From Clostridia bacterium (lineage in GTDB: Bacteria > Bacillota > Clostridia > Christensenellales > Borkfalkiaceae), in the NCBI GenBank assembly GCA_021205485.1, contig JAJPXK010000054.1:1-7190 (forward strand): a DNA stretch of 7,190 nucleotides, read 5' to 3'. The stretch's first letter is position 1, and every line of letters begins with the position of its first letter. Shown here in pieces: positions 1 through 4,448 of the stretch. Made by a program: the position numbers and the translations under genes. The notes beneath the pieces are model-generated. The model saw nothing but the letters and a program-made list of their open reading frames with translations, was not told the DNA's origin and ran no database searches.

Positions 1-82
1 ATGTCTTACAATATTTAATTTGTGTGCAATGCAGACGCTTTAGCACACTAATGCAACAAATAAAAATTCGGAGGAATTAACT
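1..82 (+). promoter_or_regulatory. serC leader with possible -10 box and small hairpin
   Basis: No gene is visible here. TACAAT at 7-12 matches the sigma-A -10 consensus at five of six positions; its -35 would lie outside the window, so the promoter cannot be confirmed. GTGTGC (22-27) can pair with GCACAC (43-48) around a 15-nt loop, a weak hairpin that would sit at the very 5' end of the transcript. The SD site GGAGGA (70-75) lies 7 nt before the serC ATG. I see no T-box or riboswitch architecture in the part that is visible. Confidence 0.3.
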
Positions 83-1165
83 ATGACAGGCGACAGAGTT
101 TATAACTTTGCGGCAGGCCCTTCCACATTGCCTTTAAACGTGCTGGAAGAAGCGCAGAAAGAATTTTTGAATTTCGCGGGCACGGGAATGTCCGTAACGG
201 AAATATCTCACAGGGACAAGGCGTACTACGCCGTTGTTAAGGAGGCCGAGGCCCTTACGAGGGAACTTTTATCCGTCCCCGACGACTACGCGGTGATATT
301 CGTGCAGGGCGGCGCCTCTACACAGTTCGCGGCCGTGCCTTTAAACCTTATGCATCACGCCAAAGCCGACTATATAGTCACGGGCAACTTCGCCAAAAAG
401 GCGTGGCAGGAAGGCCAGATCTACGGCGAGGCCGTAAAGATAGGCGACAGCTCGGACAAGGTTTACACCTATATACCCGACGTAGACAAGCTAAACTATT
501 CGGAAGACGCCGACTACGTTCACATTACCTCTAACAACACCATATTCGGCAGCAGGTACGACAAATTCCCCGAATGCAAGGCCCCCCTGGTGGCCGATAT
601 GTCTTCGGAAATATTCTCCCGCGAGATAGACGTATCCAAATTCGGCGTAATTTACGCAGGCGCTCAGAAGAACCTGGCCCCCGCGGGCGTCACTATAGTC
701 ATCGCAAAGCGTTCGCTTATACAGGATCCCTTAAAATATTGCCCTACCATGCTCAAGTGGAAGGTGCAGGACGAAAACGGCTCGCTGTACAATACTCCCC
801 CCGCTTTCTCTATCTATATGGCAAACCTCGTGCTCCGCGACCTGAAGAAAAAAGGCGGCGTGAAGGCCATGAACGAGATAGACGTTTACAAGGCAAACCT
901 TCTGTACGACTATATAGACAACTCATCCATGTTTACAAACAGCGTAGAAAAGAAGTACCGCTCCATTATGAACGTTCCCTTTGTCACGCCCTCGGCCGAG
1001 CTTGACGCAAAGTTTATCGCGGAAGCCAAGAAGGCGGGCCTTGTATCGCTTAAAGGCCACAGGCTTGTAGGCGGCATGAGGGCCTCTATCTACAACGCCA
1101 TGCCCGTTGAAGGCGTGGCAGCCTTAATAGACTTTATGAAGAAGTTTGAACTGGAGAATAAATAA
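83..1165 (+). CDS. serC: Phosphoserine aminotransferase (SerC)
   Basis: A PLP-dependent class V aminotransferase that converts 3-phosphohydroxypyruvate plus glutamate to O-phosphoserine and 2-oxoglutarate, the second step of serine synthesis; cytosolic. The 360-residue length is normal for the family. Visible hallmarks are the N-terminal NFAAGPSTLP (8-17), the ISHRDK motif (41-46) in the SerC substrate-binding region, QGGAST (75-80) at the PLP phosphate site, ADMSSEIFSR (171-180) with the cofactor Asp172, the Schiff-base lysine K196 in YAGAQKNLAPAG, and the C-terminal GHRLVGGMRASIYNA (325-339) substrate-binding segment. The start is set by SD GGAGGA 7 nt upstream and by the good match of the N-terminus to the family. 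The stop is one base from the serA start, so the two are cotranscribed and probably translationally coupled. Identification is from recognised motifs, not from a search. Confidence 0.97.
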   Translation: MTGDRVYNFAAGPSTLPLNVLEEAQKEFLNFAGTGMSVTEISHRDKAYYAVVKEAEALTRELLSVPDDYAVIFVQGGASTQFAAVPLNLMHHAKADYIVTGNFAKKAWQEGQIYGEAVKIGDSSDKVYTYIPDVDKLNYSEDADYVHITSNNTIFGSRYDKFPECKAPLVADMSSEIFSREIDVSKFGVIYAGAQKNLAPAGVTIVIAKRSLIQDPLKYCPTMLKWKVQDENGSLYNTPPAFSIYMANLVLRDLKKKGGVKAMNEIDVYKANLLYDYIDNSSMFTNSVEKKYRSIMNVPFVTPSAELDAKFIAEAKKAGLVSLKGHRLVGGMRASIYNAMPVEGVAALIDFMKKFELENK

Positions 1166-1166
1166 T

Positions 1167-2327
1167 ATGGCTAAGAGTATACTTAAATTAAACGCCATAA
1201 GCCCCTTGGCCGACGGCGTATTCGAAGGATATAACTACAGCGACAGCGTTGAAAATCCCGACGGGATTATGGTGCGTTCGGCCGCCATGGCAGACTACAA
1301 GGTAAACGACAACCTTATAGGCGTAGCGAGGGCGGGCGCCGGCACAAACAACATCCCCTGCGCCGACTACGCCGAAAAGGGCATCGTTGTTTTCAACACC
1401 CCCGGGGCCAACGCCAACGCCGTAAAAGAGCTGGTTATCTGCGAACTGTTTTTAGGCGGCAGAAAGATAACCGACGCCATAGACTGGGTTAAAACCATAA
1501 AGGGCGAGGGCGACGCCGTAGGCAAACTTGTAGAAAAAGGCAAGGGCAAATTCGTAGGCTGCGAAATAAAGGGCAAAACCTTAGGCGTTATCGGCTTAGG
1601 CGCCATAGGCGTGGCCGTGGCGAACAGCGCCTACGCCTTAGGAATGAACGTTATAGGCGCAGACCCCTACCTTTCTACAAACAACGCGTTGAGCCTTTCC
1701 CCTTACGTTAAGGTGGTCGCTTCCCGCGAAGAAGTTTACAAGGCGGCTGACTTTATTACCGTGCACGTACCCCTCAACGCCGACACAAAGGCGATGATAA
1801 ACGCCGACACCATAGCCCTGATGAAGGACGGCGTTGTAATTATAAACAACAGCAGGGGCGAACTGGCCGACACGGCGGCCGTAATTTCCGCATTGGAAAG
1901 CGGCAAGTTAGGCAGATATATCACCGACTTCCCTAACGCCGACCTTATAGGCGTTAACAACTGCATATGCGTGCCTCATTTAGGCGCCAGCACCCCCGAA
2001 GCCGAGGACAACTGCGCCGTTATGGCGGCTCAGCAGCTTGCCGACTACATTGAAAACGGCAACATTAAAAACAGCGTAAACTACCCCGCCATATCCCTTC
2101 CCCGCTCGGGCGCGGGCAGGCTGAGCATTCTCCATAAAAACGTGGCCAACCTTATAGCTAAATTCACTTCGGCGATATCGGCTACGGGCCTGAATATATC
2201 CAATATGGCGTCTACAAGCAAGGGCGACTACGCCGCCTCCATTCTTGAAGTTGACGGCATTGTATCCGACGAGCTTATAAAGGCCATTTACGCCGTAGAC
2301 GGAGTATTGAGGGTACGCTCGCTGTAA
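1167..2327 (+). CDS. serA: D-3-phosphoglycerate dehydrogenase, short ACT-domain type (SerA)
   Basis: Oxidises 3-phosphoglycerate to 3-phosphohydroxypyruvate with NAD+, the committed step of serine synthesis, giving the substrate of the upstream serC. The protein has 386 residues starting at ATG 1167, chosen because GGAGA at 1153-1157 lies 9 nt before it; an in-frame TTG at 1146 would overlap serC and lacks a comparable SD. Domains: an N-terminal substrate-binding part with ARAGAGTNNI (54-63); the NAD Rossmann fold with GLGAIG (143-148) and the acidic strand end ADP (165-167); catalytic Arg230 in NNSRGELAD; catalytic His271 in PHLGAST; and a C-terminal ACT domain from about 318 to 386. The ACT segment HKNVANLI (323-330) keeps the His and Asn typical of serine-sensing ACT domains, so feedback inhibition by serine is plausible but unproven. 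By my alignment to E. coli SerA, the catalytic Glu position is Asp259. The length fits the clostridial short form rather than the long type with an intervening domain. Confidence 0.95.
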   Translation: MAKSILKLNAISPLADGVFEGYNYSDSVENPDGIMVRSAAMADYKVNDNLIGVARAGAGTNNIPCADYAEKGIVVFNTPGANANAVKELVICELFLGGRKITDAIDWVKTIKGEGDAVGKLVEKGKGKFVGCEIKGKTLGVIGLGAIGVAVANSAYALGMNVIGADPYLSTNNALSLSPYVKVVASREEVYKAADFITVHVPLNADTKAMINADTIALMKDGVVIINNSRGELADTAAVISALESGKLGRYITDFPNADLIGVNNCICVPHLGASTPEAEDNCAVMAAQQLADYIENGNIKNSVNYPAISLPRSGAGRLSILHKNVANLIAKFTSAISATGLNISNMASTSKGDYAASILEVDGIVSDELIKAIYAVDGVLRVRSL

Positions 2328-2339
2328 TTCCGGCAAAAC

Positions 2340-2402
2340 TGTCATTCTGAGCGAACTTAATGTCATTCTGAGCGAACGCAATGTCATTCTGAGCGAAGTC
2401 GA
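2340..2402. repeat. Three tandem 21-bp intergenic repeat units
   Basis: TGTCATTCTGAGCGAA occurs at 2340, 2361 and 2382, exactly 21 bp apart. Each copy has a 4-5 bp variable tail (CTTAA, CGCAA, then GTCGA). The last copy runs into AGAATCCC and a perfect 10-bp palindrome TCCCGCGGGA at 2407-2416. The array begins 13 bp after the serA stop and lies before the terminator, so it is probably transcribed as serA 3' UTR. From memory this TGTCATTCTGAGCGAAG...GAAGAAT sequence is a dispersed intergenic repeat seen in many unrelated bacterial genomes; its function is not established. Confidence 0.85.
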
Positions 2403-2453
2403 AGAATCCCGCGGGAGCGACATCTGAACACCTACATTATATATAATATGTAT

Positions 2454-2485
2454 AAAAAACGGACTTTTTGCGGAGTCCGTTTTTT
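2454..2485 (+). terminator. Intrinsic bidirectional terminator of the serC-serA operon
   Basis: Left arm AAAAAACGGACT (2454-2465) and right arm AGTCCGTTTTTT (2474-2485) are perfect 12-bp complements around an 8-nt loop. The right arm ends in a T6 run and the left arm begins with an A6 run, so it can act on both strands. It lies 126 bp after the serA stop and ahead of the next promoter, separating the two transcription units. Confidence 0.93.
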
Positions 2486-2524
2486 GCCGCCGATTATAAA
2501 ATTATTTCAACTCAACTTTGACGT

Positions 2525-2553
2525 TTGACATAATTTGTACGATATGTTATAAT
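2525..2553 (+). promoter_or_regulatory. Full-consensus sigma-A promoter for the cation antiporter
   Basis: TTGACA (2525-2530) and TATAAT (2548-2553) are both perfect consensus hexamers with a 17-bp spacer. A TG at 2545-2546 one base before the -10 makes it an extended -10 as well. The expected start of transcription is near 2560, which gives a leader of only about 26 nt. TTTGAC is duplicated 7 bp apart (2517-2522 and 2524-2529). No operator palindrome is evident, which fits constitutive, strong expression. Confidence 0.9.
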
Positions 2554-2585
2554 GACGCTATCTTTTTTCACGCAGGGGAATAATT

Positions 2586-3653
2586 ATGGTCGGCAAAACA
2601 ATTTTATATATCCTTTTGCTAATAATAGGGTTTGTATTGCTTGTAAAGGGTGCAGATTTTTTTGTGGACGGCGCGTCGGGCATCGCTGAAAAACTGCATG
2701 TTTCTACCTTTGTAATAGGGCTTACCGTAGTCGCCATAGGTACAAGCCTGCCCGAAGCGGCCGTTTCGGTTGTAAGCGCCATACAAAAAAACGGAGAAAC
2801 GCTTGTAGGCAACGTGGTAGGCAGCAATATCATGAATATTCTGCTTATACTCGGCATAGCTTCGCTGATTTGCAAAATACCTGTAGAAAAGAGTTCTCAA
2901 CGGATAGAGTTGCCATTCCTTATAGCGATAACGGGAATATTTATCGGGCTTGGCTTCTGGAACAACGGCTACCAGTGGTACGACGGGCTTATACTGTTAG
3001 TTCTGTATGCGGCTTTTATGGTATATACCATTTTAATGGCCCGTCGCACGAAGGTAAGCTTAGCCGACGGCGCTGTAGCAACTCAGATTGTCACCGAAGT
3101 AGAAACCGAAGTTATTACAGAAACAAAGACGGGTTTAAAAGCCTTTATGGCCAAAGTAAAGTTTAAATTCAACGAGCTTAAAGAGCGCGCCTGGTTCCTT
3201 ATACTCATTACCGTAATAGGCGCCGCAATGGTTGTTGGCGGAGCAGAACTGGTTGTTAATTCGGCAGAGTTTATCGCAGAAGATTTATTCGGTATAGATC
3301 CTAAGATAGTTGCGCTTACCGTAGTGGCGTTCGGCACCTCCCTTCCCGAGCTGGTTACATCCATCTCGGCGGCAAAAAAGGGCGATATGGGCATAGCGAC
3401 GGGCAACATTATAGGCAGCAATATCGCAAACCTGCTGTTTGTCGCGGGGCTTGGCTTTATATGCGGAGGGAGCTATTCGGTAGACTTCGCCATGCCTAAC
3501 GACCTTATAGACGCCCTTGTATCTTTAGGATGCGCCGCGCTGCTTTTGATATGCTCGTTTAATAAAAGCCGTTCTTTAAACCGCGTAACGGGCGTTATAA
3601 TGCTTGTGTGCCTTGTAGGGTACTACGCCTGTCTGTTTGTTACCAGAATATAA
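2586..3653 (+). CDS. CaCA-family sodium/calcium (cation) antiporter, YrbG-like
   Basis: An integral membrane exchanger of the Ca2+:cation antiporter family, expected to extrude Ca2+ in exchange for Na+ (or H+/K+); the ion pair cannot be read from the sequence. The 355 residues form two homologous halves of about five membrane helices each. The alpha-repeats are clear: GTSLPE at 52-57 with GNVVGSN at 75-81, and GTSLPE at 250-255 with GNIIGSN at 273-279; Glu57 and Glu255 are the family's ion-binding acids. Helices are visible at about 5-21, 39-59, 73-95, 108-122, 132-152, 203-221, 240-260, 272-292, 306-324 and 334-353. A charged, Thr/Glu/Val-rich loop (about 153-202, with TEVETEVITETKTG) joins the halves and should be cytosolic. 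SD AGGGG (2574-2578) lies 7 nt before the ATG. It has its own consensus promoter, and the next ORF, only 62 bp downstream, may be cotranscribed. Confidence 0.93.
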   Translation: MVGKTILYILLLIIGFVLLVKGADFFVDGASGIAEKLHVSTFVIGLTVVAIGTSLPEAAVSVVSAIQKNGETLVGNVVGSNIMNILLILGIASLICKIPVEKSSQRIELPFLIAITGIFIGLGFWNNGYQWYDGLILLVLYAAFMVYTILMARRTKVSLADGAVATQIVTEVETEVITETKTGLKAFMAKVKFKFNELKERAWFLILITVIGAAMVVGGAELVVNSAEFIAEDLFGIDPKIVALTVVAFGTSLPELVTSISAAKKGDMGIATGNIIGSNIANLLFVAGLGFICGGSYSVDFAMPNDLIDALVSLGCAALLLICSFNKSRSLNRVTGVIMLVCLVGYYACLFVTRI

Positions 3654-3672
3654 AATCAACAGAATAAAACCT

Positions 3673-3715
3673 AAAACCTCGGTACATAATATAAAAAAAA
3701 GTACGGAGGTTTTTT
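3673..3715 (+). promoter_or_regulatory. Hairpin enclosing the small-ORF SD; possible terminator or attenuator
   Basis: AAAACCTCGGTAC (3673-3685) pairs with GTACGGAGGTTTT (3701-3713) at 12 of 13 positions, with one central G-G mismatch and a 15-nt A-rich loop. The right arm contains the whole SD GGAGGT (3705-3710) of the 26-codon ORF and runs into T6 (3710-3715) directly before its ATG. It could therefore sequester the ribosome site of the small ORF, or act as a modest terminator for the antiporter gene, or both. The pairing is direct from sequence; the role is inferred. Confidence 0.6.
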
Positions 3716-3796
3716 ATGTCTGAAAAGAAAAAGATAAAAAAGCTTACAGACAGGGAATACGCCGAATATATCGCCTCTTTAAAAGACGACAGGTAA
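3716..3796 (+). CDS. Small 26-residue charged protein, unknown function
   Basis: The product is M-S-E-K-K-K-I-K-K-L-T-D-R-E-Y-A-E-Y-I-A-S-L-K-D-D-R. I do not recognise it. Support for it being real: a full SD GGAGGT (3705-3710) ends 5 nt before the ATG, the codon choice (GCC, AAG, ATA, AGG) matches the neighbouring genes, and a very strong terminator starts 4 nt after the stop. It has a Lys-rich N-terminus (six Lys in residues 4-9 and 23, with five of them in 4-9) followed by a probable amphipathic helix (about 10-24), and no hydrophobic membrane segment or signal peptide. It lies 62 bp after the antiporter gene on the same strand, so it may be its cotranscribed small partner; alternatively it has its own unseen promoter. 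It may also be a leader-type ORF, although the gene after it begins beyond a terminator and a separate promoter. Confidence 0.6.
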   Translation: MSEKKKIKKLTDREYAEYIASLKDDR

Positions 3797-3800
3797 TTCA

Positions 3801-3832
3801 GCAGGAAAGGCCGCGGCCTTTCCTGCTTTTTT
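3801..3832 (+). terminator. Strong intrinsic terminator after the small ORF
   Basis: GCAGGAAAGG (3801-3810), a CCGCGG centre and CCTTTCCTGC (3817-3826) form one unbroken 26-bp palindrome, followed by T6 (3827-3832). It is GC-rich and immediately follows the small-ORF stop. There is no A-run before the left arm, so it acts on the + strand only. It ends the antiporter/small-ORF unit. Confidence 0.95.
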
Positions 3833-3909
3833 GATAGAGGCTTAAAATGTGAATTTTCAGTTAAAATATGAAAATATAATGAATTAACACAAAATTTTAT
3901 TTTTTATGT

Positions 3910-3938
3910 TTGACAGCTTTTAAAACGGGTGATAATAT
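3910..3938 (+). promoter_or_regulatory. Promoter of the marR-ABC exporter operon
   Basis: TTGACA at 3910-3915 is a perfect -35. The -10 is either TAATAT (3933-3938, 17-bp spacer, four of six matches) or GATAAT (3931-3936, five of six matches but only a 15-bp spacer); TG at 3930-3931 precedes the first within one base. The sequence upstream (about 3861-3909) is very AT-rich with A and T runs, as in UP elements. A second TATAAT at 3875-3880 has no good -35. Transcription should start near 3943-3946, at the edge of the palindrome. Confidence 0.7.
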
Positions 3939-3945
3939 ATCCGAC

Positions 3946-3963
3946 AGTTATCACATGATAACT
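3946..3963. promoter_or_regulatory. Palindromic operator, probably for the MarR repressor
   Basis: AGTTATCA (3946-3953) and TGATAACT (3956-3963) are perfect inverted repeats with a 2-bp CA spacer, 18 bp in all. The site starts about 7 bp after the -10 box and ends 20 bp before the marR ATG. Its size and symmetry fit a dimeric winged-helix regulator, and its position would block RNA polymerase at the start site. Autorepression by the MarR protein encoded next to it is the natural inference. Confidence 0.75.
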
Positions 3964-3983
3964 AATTTTTTAAAGGTGATACG

Positions 3984-4442
3984 ATGACGAATGAAGAAGA
4001 TTTAAAAAGATTTATCAAATCGTTTATGGAAATTACTCAAAGTCTGAGAAGCACCGACTTTTACGACAGAGAAAATTCAAAAAAGTTGCACGCGCTGCAA
4101 GCCATACACAAATTTGAAGAAGAAAACGGGAAGCAGATGACCATATCAGACATATCCCGCATAACGGGCATAGCGATGCCTAACGTAAGCAGGTTTTTAC
4201 GCCCGTTAGAAGAGAGCGGCTATATAGAACGCCAGCGCATAGGCCGCACCGTATACCTTCATATCACCGCCGACGGCGACCAGCTTCTCGCCGCTAAAAT
4301 GGCTGAAATGAGCGACTATTTATCTGAAATGCTTGAAGCGCTGACAGAAGAAGAAAAAGCTGCATATTTAACCTGCAGCGAAAAAATCTCGGCGGCGTTG
4401 CATAATATAATTGAACAAACAAACAAGACAGGAGTTAACTAA
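3984..4442 (+). CDS. MarR-family transcriptional regulator
   Basis: A 152-residue dimeric winged helix-turn-helix regulator, a usual length for MarR proteins. The N-terminal helix (about 5-22) and the C-terminal helices (about 103-146) would form the dimer interface. The DNA-binding part runs from about 35 to 95: helix MTISDISRIT (52-61), recognition helix AMPNVSRFLRPLEESG (64-79), and wing YIERQRIGRTVYLHIT (80-95) with the Arg residues typical of MarR wings. The start is set by AAAGGTGAT (3972-3980), whose AGGTGAT part pairs with the 16S anti-SD tail, 3 nt before the ATG by this alignment. It is the first gene of an operon with two ABC half-transporters, so it most likely represses the efflux operon and responds to a transported or related toxic ligand; the ligand is not readable from the sequence. 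A perfect palindrome in its own leader is the probable binding site. Confidence 0.92.
   Translation: MTNEEDLKRFIKSFMEITQSLRSTDFYDRENSKKLHALQAIHKFEEENGKQMTISDISRITGIAMPNVSRFLRPLEESGYIERQRIGRTVYLHITADGDQLLAAKMAEMSDYLSEMLEALTEEEKAAYLTCSEKISAALHNIIEQTNKTGVN
4430..4434 (+). promoter_or_regulatory. Distant SD for the first ABC gene, inside the marR end
   Basis: AGGAG lies in the last codons of marR, 14 nt before the ABC ATG at 4449, well over the usual 5-9 nt. No closer SD exists (only AAGAAAAA). An in-frame TAA at 4440-4442 rules out an earlier start. The first ABC subunit is therefore likely translated by coupling or reinitiation after marR, possibly at reduced rate. Confidence 0.55.
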
Positions 4443-4448
4443 GAAAAA

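Noticed and set aside
1..18. A tiny ORF ATG-TCT-TAC-AAT-ATT-TAA at the window start
   Set aside because: Five codons with no visible SD inside the window; the stretch more likely includes a -10 box.
574..1005. A 143-codon + strand frame inside serC
   Set aside because: It lies wholly within the certain serC gene in another frame, is Arg-rich and low in family-like features, and has no SD.
2340..2402. CRISPR array
   Set aside because: The units are adjacent with only 4-5 bp of variation and a 21-bp period. There are no spacer-length unique segments and no cas genes.
1980..2423. A 147-codon reading frame on the - strand across the serA end and the repeats
   Set aside because: It is antisense to the serA ACT domain, and its start consists of SLRMTL-type heptads that are simply the translated 21-bp DNA repeat. 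It is a false ORF of the kind this repeat often produces.
2560..2585. Possible metal riboswitch (such as yybP-ykoY) before the cation antiporter
   Set aside because: The promoter places transcription start near 2560, leaving only about 26 nt of leader, which is too short for any known riboswitch.
3083..3421. A 112-codon - strand frame within the antiporter gene
   Set aside because: It is antisense to the second alpha-repeat of the antiporter; its Ser/Thr/Ile-rich content is the expected complement of the coding strand.
3854..3880. A second promoter with TATAAT at 3875-3880
   Set aside because: The -10 is perfect but the best -35 (TTTTCA, 3854-3859) has a 15-bp spacer and a poor match; AT-rich sequence makes chance hits likely.
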